Assembly (NCBI GenBank): GCA_963383645.1
Contig: OY726571.1
Span: forward strand, 17,487,376 to 17,551,375
Length of the DNA: 64,000 bases
Origin: Muscardinus avellanarius
Lineage: Eukaryota > Chordata > Mammalia > Rodentia > Gliridae
Reading direction: 5' to 3'
Shown: piece by piece, positions 1 to 11,841 of the stretch
How positions within the stretch are numbered: the stretch's first letter is position 1
How the letters are laid out: each line of letters starts with the position of its first letter
Translations under genes and position numbers: made by a program
Notes under the pieces: model-generated
What the model was told of the DNA's origin: nothing
Seen by the model: only the letters and a program-made list of their open reading frames with translations
Database searches by the model: none

Positions 1-1105
1 TGAAGCAGGGAGAGGAAATTGACTAGTGTTTTAGAAAGAAAATCTGATTCTGTAAAAGGGCCCACAGGGAGAAGCCAAAGGGCATCCTAATTATGAAAGA
101 TCATGAGGGATAAACTAAAGCAATTGATGTTAATTTTGAAAGAACACTCTAGAAGCACTAGGTATTTTTGGCGATTAGGTATGTTAGAGACCTCCAGCCT
201 TTTCCTAATCTATAGTAATGTACTTTTTTTTCAGTGATTAAAGATTAGACTAAGTTTTAGCTCATGCAAAAGCTTCTGTCACTTGGCAGCTCATGCTCTT
301 AATGGAAAGGAATATTCTTTCTGAATTTTCTTTCCTCCTCCTCACTGGTTGCAGAGTAGGCCTGGTGTTAAGCCATCTTGAACTATGTAAGACGTTATAT
401 CCTATCAGGGTGGAAGAAGCCTGGATTCCTGAAGGTTTGGAGTAGAGCCTCTGGCACCCACACCAGAGGGAATGAAGCTTTATCTGGGTTAAGCCATTAT
501 TTTGAGAGCCAAACCTGATTCTTATATAGGTGGGATAAGATACAGGGAGGTGTAGAATTAAAAATAAACTGAGATACATAGTTTGGAGGCCCAAAAGACT
601 TGTTCACCTAGTTAACTAGTATAAGGCGCTAGTGGGGACAATAAAATTTAACGTTACTGTTGGTGGTTTTAACAGACCAGGAGGCCAACTTTATTTTGCC
701 TGCTGCACTGCCTGCTCTTCCATGAACAACTTCAGAATCCTGCTACCACTAATATCCTCTGTGTCTCTTCCCTGTTAATCTCAACCATACACTAATTTTC
801 AGCCATGAGTTTCCTCACTGTCTGAATCTTTGTACCTTCTTTGAAGATGAAACAGTTGAACAGCTGAGTTTATTGACCCTGTCTATGCCTTTCTTTGTAT
901 CTTTAGAGATTAGTTCTGACTGTATCACTTCTATTATGATCATGGGAACAAAGACTTATAATTAACTAGTTTGTCCTGTGCTAATTCCTAGTATAATGAC
1001 TCATGTTTATTGTATCATTGTGCTTAAAATTTATTTCTAAAGAGAATTGACACGATTCACTTAGTGTATCTGACTATCTGTGTCATATGTTTTCCTATAA
1101 TTTAG
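1..1105 (+). other. TMA16 intron 1 (part)
   Basis: AT-rich, non-repetitive sequence without an open frame resembling the TMA16 first exon, which should supply only the 5' UTR and ATG. I identify no other element here. Confidence 0.6.
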
Positions 1106-1218
1106 CCTAAAATACCAAAGGGAAGAAATACAGGACGGGAAAAAAAAGTCATTCATCCATATAGTAGAAAAGCAGCTCAGATCACAAGAGAGACCCACAA
1201 ACAAGAAAAAAGGGAAAA
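1106..1218 (+). CDS. TMA16: TMA16 coding exon 2
   Basis: Acceptor tttag before CCT and donor GTGAGT after ...GGGAAAA. Encodes residues 2 to about 38, the basic N-terminus with [20 protein letters not shown]. Ends in phase 2; the AA is completed to Lys by the next exon. Confidence 0.93.
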
Positions 1219-4200
1219 GTGAGTGTCTTTTTTTTTATCATCTGTGTTATGCATTGGTGAAAAGCCTTTTATATATTTACTCTTCAAGCATTTATTTCTC
1301 AATTTTCCATTCCTCTCTTCCCATAATAAATATTGGTTGGGAATGTTCTCTGTACTGAAGGTAAAGCTCTACAGGGACTCTCACTGAGCCTACCTAAAGC
1401 ACAAATTTAATCACTTGTGACGAGGGTTGTGGGGTGTAAAGAGAGGAAGTGGTTCTGTTCTCTGTAGGATAGTCATGAAATGCTTTTCACGAAGTTGTAT
1501 TTGAGTAGAGAGGTGCAAGATTGCCAGGGAGGGAGCTATGCTGATATATCTTGGGCATAGGTTAACTGTCATGCATCATTGATATTTAAGAGAAGATACA
1601 GAACAGACACCAGAACACTCGTAGTCTAATCAAGCTTTCATTTGCATTCTCAGAATTGGTGTGTTCTGTAAGCTTCTTTAGTCATCGAATAGCTAAATGT
1701 TCTAATAACATGATGTTCCAGTGATTTAAGACAGCATAACATTCTGTGTTGCTGTGTTGTTAAAATTGACTTTTTTATACGTATAAAAGAATCATTTCGT
1801 TAAAGTTCTTCGGGCATTTTGTTGTTGATATTGATTTTGACATATTTCTAAAATTTTTAAATAAAATTTATAACGTGTATACCTTTTCTCCCAAGATTGA
1901 AGAATGAAAGGGCCTTGCGTCTCAACCTTATTGGTAAGTGGGTTTGTTTTTTTTTAATTCTGGCTATATTATATTGAATGTTTGTACTAATTTTTTTTTC
2001 CAGGTGAAGTTCTATTTTTATCAAAGTAAATTTCTTAATCAAGCTCAATCAAAACAAAATCACCAAAACTTTCAAAGTAGACAGAATTAATGATTCCTGG
2101 TTCAGTTTTCCAAAAACTGTTTAGTTTATCTACCCATTTTAGAAGAGTTTTCCATTTTACTTCTTCAAATATTTGGAACTTCATATTCTGTAAGGTTTTT
2201 CTTTTTTGCATTCATATTAGATAAAAAAATATATGCCAAAGACCATTCCTCCCACCCTTTATTTTATTTTTGAGGTACTGGGGATGGAACCCGGAGTATT
2301 CTATTTTTTTCCTTTTTTTTTTTTTTTTTTTTATTTTGAAATAGCATCTCACTAAGTTGTGGAGGGCCCAAGTAGCTGAGGCTGGCCTTGATCCGCGATC
2401 CTCCTGTCTCAGCTTCCAAATGCTTGGATTACAAGCGTGTGCCACCATGGCCAGCATCTCTTTCCTTAATGAAAATTTGACAGTATAATTTCTGACAGCC
2501 TAGTTAATTTTTTTGAGCCCACACTCTATAAAACTTTATATTTAACATTGAAATAAATTTTGGTTCTGTTAAACACATTCATTTGAGAATTATAACAAAT
2601 ATCTTTGTTTGAATGATGACTTGTGGTGTTAAATTATTATCTTGGTACTTGTTGTTTATAGGTGAAAAACTCCAGTGGTTTCAAAGTCATTTGGATCCAA
2701 AAAAAGTGGGATATTCAAAGAAAGATGCTTGTAAACTAATTGAGAGGTAAACACTGAGCATATCATGAGCAAAGGGTCAGCCAGACAAAGGAACTCTCCA
2801 GCCTGATTCCTAAGAGAAAGAGCTCTGCTTTGTATTGTAGATGAGCTGATAGGCTTTGTTATCAGGCAGACCTGGGGTCTATATCCGCTGTAGTCGGTTT
2901 GTTTTCTCTGGGGCTCAGAGTGGTAGTTTACCCTGGTTTCTTAGGGTCGGAAGAGGCTTCCTGTGTACACTGGCACTGGGAGGTAGGGCTTAGTTGATCT
3001 ATGTCAGATAATCCAAGAACTTCTAGCCTGAGTGAACGGTATCTAAAAGGTCCACAGGTGAGAGCAAAGATGGTGATGTAGTGACCTGTTGGACATTTAA
3101 TATGACTGAAATAACAAGTTCAAGGTGGGATGTGTGGCAGGTGCAAGGAGGGACACTGTCTTAGGAAAGGTTTCAGGTGATAGCCTAAGAGATTGGTCCT
3201 CATCTTAGGACACTCAGAGCCATGGGAGGCTTTTACAGCAATCCCCTAAGAGAAGCACATTTAAACTTTGGGAATAAGGAAAATGTTCTGAGGACACATG
3301 GCTTTGACAGGAGACCACTGAGAGGTTGATGTAGGTAAGAGATGATAGTGGCCTCGGCTTGATTATCTTTGTGAGGAAGAAGATTGAATGATTCCAGAAA
3401 TATTAGTAGAAACTTCACTCTAGTGAAAATTTAGATGCACAAGAACCAGGAGTGAGAGGAGTCAGGCAGGATACCTCTGTACTTTGCATGGCTGGCTGGA
3501 TGAGGGAGGGAGCCCAAGCGATGGAGTAGGTTTGGAGGGGATGGGTGTGGCCAGGGTGTTGGCATGCACTTTGAGTATGTTCAGGGCAGAGCCACCAGGG
3601 GGCATCTCCGTGCAGATGGCCAGTAGGGGGTGAATATGAGGGGCCTCGGTTTCACAGACAGCTGGCTGTGATTTGGTCACTGAGGTTAAGGAAATGGAGG
3701 AGCTATCTAGTAAAGGAATTTAACAGGTCTGAGGACACAAGGATCCCAGAGGAGTATTAAAGTATAAAGGACAGGCGAAGGCTGGGGATTAACTTAAATG
3801 AATGTGCATGAGCCCAGGTATAAAGACTTTAGAACCCTTAATGTTTTCAGGTATTTAGATAGATTCAGCGGTGAGCTGGAGCAGATTGAGCTGCATAACA
3901 GCATCAAAGACAGGCAGGGCCGGCGGCACCATTCCCGGGAAGCAGTCATCAAGCAGACCCTGGAGCGCGAGCGGCAGCAGTACCAAGGATACGGCTTCGG
4001 TGTGTTCTCTGAGATGCTTCTCTTCAAAATACATGTTGTTATCAGATTTGTAATTTATTTCAAAGGTTTAATTTTATTTATTTAGGTTTTCTTCCTTTGA
4101 TTTCCTTTCTTGCTATGTAGATAATCTTTGGGTTCCTTTTGCCCTGTATTCCTGCCCAAGCTATTACTTTTTGACAGTGGCATCATCTCTCTCTAGTGTG

Positions 4201-4670
4201 CCAGGAATGATGTCCTTTCCTTTCTAGTATGTACCTGATCGACTTTGTTACAGGTTTAGTCCTGACACCTGTAACCATATCTGAACTTCTTTAGAGCAGA
4301 TACTATGTCTTTCTCATATTTTAATTCTTACTTTAACTAGCTACAAGTATAGTCATTCTTGAGAAACTTTAGAAATTGAATTTTCTTTCTTTGCATTGTA
4401 AGATGTCTAATTAATTCCTAAAGATAAGTATGTCATTAGTCTGGCAGCACTTTAGTAAAAAAAGGGTACTGAAGTTTGCCAAGTCAAATATTGGTGAGTA
4501 CCCAGGGGCTGCATGGCTGCAGGTAGTGTTTTATTAACATAATTGTCAGCATGTGTGTGTGTGTGTGTGTATGTGTGTATGTGTAGATTTCTGGCTTTTT
4601 ATAAAAGTCACATGATCTAGCAACATAATCTCTTAGAGTATGAAAGCAACTGTCACTTAGCCCTGGGCGC

Positions 4671-4719
<49 letters not shown>

Positions 4720-5846
4720 GCCCCAAAGGAAATACTGTGTGGATAGTACTAGAAACTGAAGTGGATGACAGTTCCTCTTCATTCCTAAGACGTGAGTTTC
4801 ATAACTAGAAAAAATAATAGATTTAGATCCAGAGTCAAATCCTTATAGTCTGCTGTATAAGAGGGCAAGTTACATAACAAGACCTAAGGTCTTATATTGG
4901 TCAATTTAAAGAACAAATAAATAGTATACCACCTTACTCAGCTTTTTTAAAAGTTAAGCAAGACTTGAGTGTCTGACATAGTACTCAATGCAAGAAGTTG
5001 GCAAAGCAGTTTACCCGACCGGTCCTGTTTTGCCTTCTCAGAGTTTATAGTTTGTGCCGTAGTCGCCATGTCCTATTTTTACCTTCCTTTAGAACTTATT
5101 TTAATTAGATTTTGTCCCCAGCACTTAACCAAAAGTACTCACTACTGATGGCCTTCAAGTTGTTAAGACAAATGGCTGCTGCACTGGCCATTGATTCTCA
5201 GCCATCTTTTTGCAGCATTTAATGCAAATTATAGCTTTTGGCGGGGGGGGGGTCTGGGGATGGAACCCAGAGACAATCAACCTCCAAGCTGCATCCCCTG
5301 CCCAATTTTTTATTTATTTGAAACAAGGTCTCACTTAGTTGCAGAGGGCCTCACTTAGTAGCTGAGGCTGTCCGCGAACGGAGATCCTCTGGTCTCAGCC
5401 TCCCAAATGCTGGGATTACAAGCGTGCGCCACCACACCCAGCTCTATAGCTTATTTTTTGACATACTTTTTATTAGGTATAGAAGACCCTGACCTCTTGG
5501 GAGGCTAAGATGGGAGGATCACAGGTTCAAAGCCAGAGAAAATAAAAAGGGCTGGGGCTCAGACGTAGCATGCTTCTGGGTTCAGTCCCCAGTACCACCA
5601 CCACCAACAAAAATAAAAAAAACCTCTGACCTCTCCTAGTTTTCTCCATAGTTTACTGTTATGACTTTGCTAAGTCAAATCCCCTTCATTTTAGGGAACT
5701 GAAAGTTGGCCCATATCCAACTCTCTTTTCTATTTAAAAGTTTCTCTTTCTCATTTAATACCATGAAAATACCGATTACTTTCTCTTTTTTTGGTGGTAC
5801 TAGGGTTCCTGGAAACCCTTCTTCCTCCGGGCTACACTCCCAGAGC

Positions 5847-5882
<36 letters not shown>

Positions 5883-8800
5883 TATTTGGAAACAGGGTCT
5901 CTTAAGCCAGCACGGCTGGCTTTGAACCTGCGCGATCCTCCTGTCTCTGCCTCCCAAGCGCGGGGATTACAAGCGTGAGCCACCACGCCCGGCTAACTTC
6001 CAAATTTATATTGCCAACCCTAGCTTGTCCTCAGAGCTGTAGACTTGCATTATCAAACCTCAGTATCTCAAAACTGTCAACTTGAGTGATTTTTAGGCAT
6101 CTCAGGTTTGATATGTTAGAAAGCAAAGTCCTTCCTCCGAAAACTTGCTCTTTCTGCAGGTTTCCTGTTTCAGTCAGTGGTATCACCGTTGTTCAAGTCA
6201 CAGACTCAGAAGGTGTTTCCACTTGACATTCCACCCACCAATAAAACAGTTTAGACTTTTGACAGCTGTTACTTCTGCTGCCACTTCATGGTTCAAACCA
6301 TCTTCCTCTCTGCTATCCCATTGCTATAGCCTCCAGATGGAGACTTCAACATGTAGCAGCCAGAGTAGCTGGCAATAATAGCGCATGTCCAAGTAAAATG
6401 CCCTCTGGTGATGGAGCCAGGACCAGAGCTCCCAGCAGCACCCCAGTGCCTCTTCCAGAACCAGGGGCTGCTTCTGGCAAAAGAAGCTTATGAACTCTGA
6501 CTAGTTCACAAAGGTGTAGATGTGCGGACACATCTTCACATTCTGTTTCATAAGGTTTTGAGAAGAGCAGATATGAACACCTCCCCTGTGCTGCCTGGTA
6601 CTATAACTGTCTTTCAGTCATTTTATTAGGATTCCTCTTATTAAAGCTTTTGTTCTTTCTTTACACATTTTAACCTCTAGTCCTTCATAATCTTATATTT
6701 GAAACTATTGAAAAGCAGTATATAGTTGTATAGAACATTATTGTTTTTATCTTTTTCATTAATTGATACCGAATTTACTTAATATTTTATTACATTGGCC
6801 AGAATCTGTATTTCAGTAGTAAGTATGGTTATGCATATTAATTTTTTAAAGACAGATGTTAGTTATGGTAAGGAACCTGCCATACACCTATTTTTTTTAT
6901 TAAAAATGGGTTTAAATTTTATTAAATGTTTATGGTGCCTCTTTAGTATACTCTTAAATTTCTTACATTTGGAATAATGTGATATTTTTAATATTAAATA
7001 ATATTTGTATTCCTCAGAGAAATTCTGTAAGATCATGGTTTAGTATGTACTTAAAGAAATTATACTTTTCACCTAGAAAAATATAATGCCACTCTGCTAT
7101 ATTGTTTTATTGGGTTGGTTTGTTTTATTTCACATGTTCTGTGCTAGAATTTGATATTTAATAGCATTCTTCTTAAATAACCTCTGAAACAGTTATATTT
7201 TTACTTTCAAGCTTTTTATGTTAATAAAGGCAATGCTATAATATGGTTTTTTTGGATATTCTTAGTGTTAATTATTTGTTCTATTTGATAAAATAAATGA
7301 AGAGAAACTATAAGATGATGTGATTTAGAAAAATATTGCCTAATGGCTATAATTTTTTTCCCCCAGAGATTCCAGACATTTTAAATGCAAATAATCTGAA
7401 AACTTTTCGGTGAGTGTCTCTTTTAGTGTTCTCTGGAAGCTATTTGTAAAATATATGAGATATAAACTTTTTCCTTTTTGAGTTTAGACATGAGAGCTAA
7501 AAGAAAATTAGAGGTTTATTTTAACGTTTTCCTCTTATTAAAGTAAAAATATTTCGCAGTCATGTTCACTTGAAATACCTGATACATGCTAAAATGAAAA
7601 AGACATGGTATACCTTTTGTTTGTCAAAATAGCTTAGAATACTCTTCTACAGCACTTTAGAAGTGTCACTATTCCTCGCCAATTCTTATTTTGTTAAAAG
7701 ATGATAAAATTGCAGCAACAGACATGACGCCTCAATCACATCGCAGGCTGTTCTGCAGCCCCCTCTTTGTACAGAAGATGGTGATGGGAAGTCATGCTGG
7801 GGAAGTCCTGGGTCCAGTGGTCTGGCTGTACCCTTGAAATCACGGAGACTGCTGAGTAGGGTGTTAATTTTTTTAGTTTTCAAACATAAATTCTTTATCT
7901 TCAGAAAATGCTTTTCAAATTTGAGGACAGCCTCAGCAAGTAGTGAGACTCAACAATCTAGCGAGGCCCAGTTTAAAAATAAAAATAGGGCTTGGGGTGT
8001 ATCTTGGAGGTAAAACTGCTCCTGGGTTCAATCCCAAGTACCACATAAAATGCTTTTCATTAATTGTTTTGGTTTTAGCTAGACCATGTTGGTAGGTCTA
8101 AATTTTTTCTAATTGAAATTAGATAAATTTAAATCTAGACATAAACAAATCTAAAATGAAGTTCTTATTTCTGAAACATTGTTTACTTTGCTTTTTCCAA
8201 GAAAGTCAGAAATGAGCATAGTCTGCGTTGCTGGCTAGAACTCAGTTCCTCAATCTCCACATTGCTCCTAAAGAAACTGAACATAGAATTGTCACAGAAA
8301 ATACTGAGGTTGAAAACTGGAAATTTTCTCTTGAAAGAATAACAATTATTTGATTACTGAAATTCAACTGTGATACATCATTGTATGTGAAAAGAAAAGT
8401 CCCTTTCTGACTCTGCATTTTAGAATTGCCAGGGATTGTTCTGGCTTTGGGAATGTTGAGACTGTATATCCTGATAGCCTAAGGAGAATAAAGGAAGGAA
8501 GCAGAGCCTTCTTATAACTTCTGTCTAATATTTTCCTGTTTGTTTCTAAAGTTTTGAATATTTTCCACATGCAGGTGGTGGTACTATAGATAAGATAAAA
8601 TAAGTATGAAAACGCAAGCATCGGTTCTTAAGACTTTTTTTCTAGTTCATTTATATTGGTTCTTTGTAGTGCATTTGAAATCTGTTGTAAATTTGTATAC
8701 TTTCTTCTTGAAGATTTACTGATTCCTGTTTCACCTCAACTCTTCCCAATATGCTGTGCTCTTTCTTTTGTCTAGGGAATGGGATTGTGATCTGAAGAAA

Positions 8801-8965
8801 TTGCCAAATATTAAAATGAGGAAACTTTGTGCTAATGATGCAGAACCTAAGAAGCGCAAGAGGAAAACTATTTTAACTATAGACAAAGACTTAGGGGAAA
8901 TGCAGCTAAAAGGTGAATCGAGCGACTCAAGTGACTCAGATGAAGAGATGACACCAGTGGCCTAA
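1106..8965 (+). CDS. TMA16: TMA16 (translation machinery associated 16), coding exons 2-7, spliced
   Basis: Six exons with canonical AG/GT borders (1106-1218, 1896-1933, 2662-2746, 3851-3999, 7367-7409, 8776-8965) splice in frame to 618 nt. With the missing ATG exon this gives about 206 residues, close to the roughly 203 of the human protein. The translation starts PKIPKG, contains [20 protein letters not shown] and [10 protein letters not shown], and ends in a basic KKRKRK block followed by an acidic serine-rich tail ([11 protein letters not shown]). I recognise this as TMA16, a nuclear factor of the Tma16 family that associates with pre-60S ribosomal particles. No frameshift or stop is seen. 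Exon 1, with the ATG and promoter, is upstream of the window. The gene is convergent with MARCHF1, matching the human 4q32 order. Confidence 0.95.
1896..1933 (+). CDS. TMA16: TMA16 coding exon 3 (38 bp)
   Basis: Small exon between cccaag and gtaagt, encoding [12 protein letters not shown] and the first base of a Gly codon. Both junction phases agree with exons 2 and 4. It is too short to appear as an open reading frame and was found by protein homology. Confidence 0.92.
2262..2455 (-). repeat. B1-dID-type dimeric SINE
   Basis: On the minus strand a 7SL-like half (GGCCATGGTGGCACACGC, GGAGGATC) is followed by an ID-like end. The junction is expanded by a poly-T run at 2311-2332 and part of the ID half is missing. 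Confidence 0.8.
2662..2746 (+). CDS. TMA16: TMA16 coding exon 4
   Basis: Acceptor ttatag, donor gtaaac. Encodes [19 protein letters not shown] and then KKDACKLIE, ending two bases into an Arg codon completed by exon 5. Confidence 0.93.
3589..3634 (+). promoter_or_regulatory. Two CTCF-like motifs in TMA16 intron 4
   Basis: GCCACCAGGGGGCATC at 3591-3606 is close to the CTCF core consensus, forward orientation. A second, weaker match, GGCCAGTAGGGGGTG, lies at 3618-3632 in the same orientation. Binding is inferred from the motif only. Confidence 0.5.
3851..3999 (+). CDS. TMA16: TMA16 coding exon 5
   Basis: Acceptor ttttcag, donor G|gtgtgt. Encodes [19 protein letters not shown] through to QQYQGYGF, the most conserved central part of the protein. 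The open frame runs past the donor into the intron to about 4085, but exon 6 continues the family sequence, so the splice is preferred. Confidence 0.94.
4548..4717. repeat. Two (TG)n microsatellites
   Basis: TG tracts at about 4552-4582 and 4673-4716, separated by about 90 bp of unique sequence, in TMA16 intron 5. Confidence 0.95.
5238..5447 (-). repeat. B1-dID-type SINE
   Basis: The reverse complement shows the B1 half (GCTGGGTGTGGTGGCGCACG, GGGAGGCTGAG) and then the ID half ending in the CCAGA-type tail. A G9 run lies at the 3' end. Confidence 0.85.
5490..5612 (+). repeat. Partial B1-dID SINE
   Basis: A 5'-truncated B1 half (CTTGGGAGGCTAAGATGGGAG) is joined to an ID half ending GTCCCCAGTACCACC and a CCA-rich tail. 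Confidence 0.75.
5786..5994 (-). repeat. B1-dID SINE with internal (TA)n
   Basis: Minus-strand dimer of the subfamily whose right half reads GGAACC...AGTACCACC. The linker between halves has expanded into a (TA)14 tract at about 5851-5879. Confidence 0.85.
7367..7409 (+). CDS. TMA16: TMA16 coding exon 6 (43 bp)
   Basis: A strong polypyrimidine acceptor (tttttttcccccag) precedes AGATTCC and the donor is gtgagt. Encodes [14 protein letters not shown]; the split Arg codon is completed in exon 7. Confidence 0.93.
7918..8046 (+). repeat. Partial B1-dID SINE
   Basis: Only the end of the B1 half (AGCCTCAGCAAGTAGTGAG) and the ID half (GGGCTTGGGGTGTATCTTGG...CCAAGTACCAC) remain. Confidence 0.75.
8776..8965 (+). 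CDS. TMA16: TMA16 last coding exon
   Basis: Acceptor tctag. Encodes [19 protein letters not shown], a basic KKRKRK stretch (possible nuclear localisation signal), an [13 protein letters not shown] segment, and the acidic serine tail ending ...EEMTPVA before TAA at 8963-8965. Confidence 0.95.
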
Positions 8966-9540
8966 CTGTCGTACTGGAGCTGAAAGTAAATCATGAGCGC
9001 TCCGGGTCATCCTCATCAGTTGTAGCAAAGACTTGTCTGGATAGAAAATTTTGCTATTTAATTCTTTTACGTGAGAGTTCATTTGCAGTATTAAAAATGT
9101 TATGTTTTTTAAATCCCAAGATTACTTTTCATTTACATGAAGTTTCCTAAAATAGAATATATATATATATTAGTTTTCACTTACTATGGTGAAATACCTA
9201 AGGCTCGGTACTTATAAAGAAAAGAGGGTAGTGCCTTTTGATCATGAATTTTTTTCTTTCTCATTATGTTAAAGTATAGGTACTGAGAGATTAAATTGAT
9301 TTATAACTTAATATTTCAAATGTCATGAAAAATAAAGATGTTCTAAAATTTTTTATTCACAAAACCTGTTAAATTCAAGTATTCTTTAGTCTGTTTTTTA
9401 AAGGATGAAATACAAGTATATTTTCAAGAAAAGGAAAAAATGAATGTTAATTATCTATTGCATAAGTTTTGTTAATAGTTTATATCATTATGACATTTTT
9501 ACTCTGGAAAATTAAAATAAAATTTATTTCTATATTTTCA
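8966..9540 (+). other. TMA16: TMA16 3' UTR with two poly(A) signals
   Basis: AT-rich sequence follows the stop codon. Canonical AATAAA hexamers lie at 9331-9336 and 9516-9521, each followed by T-rich sequence, so two alternative 3' ends are plausible. The true end is inferred. Confidence 0.6.
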
Positions 9541-10099
9541 CCTCTTGATTCTAATTATTTTTCAGTGATATAACTGATGCTGATTTATTCTTAGTAAACT
9601 GTGTAAAATATAGTTTTATGATTACATAAGTTATTGTCTATTATAGTTATCAGCAAGTTTCTCTCTTTTTTGATTTCTCTTTAAATATTAGTGAAAACTT
9701 AGTCATAAAGTGCAGTAAAGAAAATAAAAACTATTTTATGTGGCCTGGTTCTTACAAGGACATTAGATGAGTAACTTGTCAAAATGGTGACAGATTTATC
9801 AAATATTTGTTTCCACTTTTCTCTATGCCACCAATTCAAAAAATACAACTAATGGGCTGTACTGCTGGGAGCTAGGACAGCGGGCAATTTGTTGAACAAG
9901 TGCATGTGCCATTTAGGACCATAATCGACGTCATGCTACTCTTGGCTGGGGCAGAGTAGCCTTGGAGACAACTTGTCTTAAGAGCTTTAGAGTGGTGTGG
10001 TTTGGTTTTTTTCTGACTTTATTTTGACCTTTTAGGTTACTGGTATATCTTTGTAAGCTGGTGTTCACAGTCCATAGCCTTGGAACAAAGGTTAACTTG

Positions 10100-10143
<44 letters not shown>

Positions 10144-10997
10144 AAAATGTAAAATTTAAAAGACATTCTTACTTTTAGTTTATGGCTACACAGAGTGGGC
10201 ACAGGCTGGATTGACTCACATGTGGTAGTTGCTGGCCCCTGGTCTGGACTTCCACCTATGTAGGTTAATGATATGTTTCTTTTTCAGTTACTCTCTTGTT
10301 AACACAAGTATCTCTTTAGGCCCTATTTTCAAGTAGAAGCTTCTTCTCTTTTTACATCACATGTGCTTTGGGGGCTGGAGATTAGCTAGGTGTCCTATTC
10401 CCTCTACTGCTATTTCCAAAAAAATGTCTCCCGTAGTTCTTTGAAGTTCTACCATTATCTCCCTTTCTTTATTGTCTTACCTTCCAGAAGAACACCCTCT
10501 GTCTGTCCGTCTGTCACAGTAGACTCACTCTTGGCTCAGCTTCCCTCTTCTCACCCTTGGTAATCATTTTAGTGATGCCGTGGGGATGACAACTATAACA
10601 CTGACTCAGTTTCCCAGACCTCTTCTCCATTTTGTCAGAGGCCTTTCGGTGGTCACACCTGGAATCTTAGGAGCACCTGACACAGTGGAAAGTTGATTTG
10701 AAGAATCCCACTCTTGTTGCTGTCTCCTGTCCCTTCCCATTGTGCATTACTTATCTCCTGTCTTGTTCTCTTCAGTTGCAGAGTTCCTAGTGGCTTCCTT
10801 GCATGCTCCCTCAGTTCCTTTGCCCCTCACTCTGCAGAGTCTTCCTCTTCATATCCAAACCAAGTAACTCCCAGTTAACCTGTTCATTCCTGTTCTGGAG
10901 CAGCTAAACATTGCTGAAGGATGTCAGACAAGACCACTTCCATTTGCATGTTTGCAGGTCTCCGGTGGCTCCTCAATACTACTGAGGAATCTTATTT
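9541..10997. other. Intergenic sequence, no gene seen
   Basis: The only clear element is the (TG)n at 10100-10141. The rest has no convincing coding frame, splice-bounded exon or repeat that I recognise. Confidence 0.6.
10100..10142. repeat. (TG)n microsatellite
   Basis: About 20 uninterrupted TG dinucleotides. Confidence 0.97.
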
Positions 10998-11730
10998 TTT
11001 CCTTATTCTTTTTCTTTTTTTTAATTATTTTTGAATTATTTTTTTTAATTTATAAATTTTTATTAGTGCATTATAGTCATACATTCTCATTGAAGTATAA
11101 ATCTTGTGGAGATATACATGCACATATCACCCAATTAGCCATTACCCATTTCTATCTTCTTCCCTCCCATCCCTCCTTCCTAGCTTGGTCTCGTGATTGA
11201 CTTTGATATATTTAAGTACATCATGTCCTTTAAATAGTTTCCCATTTTCTCCCTCCCACCCCCTCAGATAGGTCACCTTCATTGCTCCTCTATAGGATCC
11301 CTTCTTCATCTAGAGTTCTACCTGTCACCCATCTCTCCCCAGTTTTTGCATGTTAGGGAAAGTATCTGACTTATTTTTTGTGACATTTCTCTGTAAATGC
11401 CATAATTTTGTGCTCCTTTATGGCTGGGTAAAATTCTATTGTGTACATATCCCATAGTTTTGTAATCCACTCATCTGTTGATGGAGATCTTGGCTGGTTC
11501 CATAGTTTGGCAATGAATTGTGCAGCTATGACCATAGATACTCCTGCAATAGTTTGGTAATTTGGTTTTCATTCTTTTGGGTAGATACCCAGAAGTGGTA
11601 TTTCTGCATCATATAAGTTTCTTCACATTCTTCTGAGGATCTTCCCTAGTGTTTTCCAAAGTGGTTGCACTAATTTGCAATCCCACCAACAATGTATTGG
11701 AGTTTCTACTTCACCACATCCGATCAATTA
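10998..11730 (-). mobile_element. L1 3' fragment (ORF2 end + 3' UTR)
   Basis: On the minus strand, sequence typical of the L1 ORF2 C-terminus (match to 'CCATCAACAGATGAGTGGAT' at about 11460-11480) runs into a 3' UTR ending in GCACTAATAAAAAT and an A-rich tail at 10998-11060. It is 5'-truncated and non-functional. Its 3' UTR is homologous to the tails of the VNTR composite elements at 19.4, 23.0, 26.0 and 28.3 kb. Confidence 0.88.
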
Positions 11731-11841
11731 CAGTTTCTTTCTCCCTTGGAAGTCCTTTTATTTTCCATACTTATTTCTACTTACTGAAATCCTAAAAGCC
11801 AGAAAGTGAGTAACTTTGATGAGATGATCCACTCACAACCC

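Noticed and set aside
3798..4085. 95-codon single-exon gene
   Set aside because: It is TMA16 exon 5 read through its donor site; spliced exon 6 continues the conserved protein.
6346..6531. Pro/Ala-rich frames on both strands in TMA16 intron 5 as a processed pseudogene
   Set aside because: No parent gene recognised, no poly(A) tail or target-site duplication seen.
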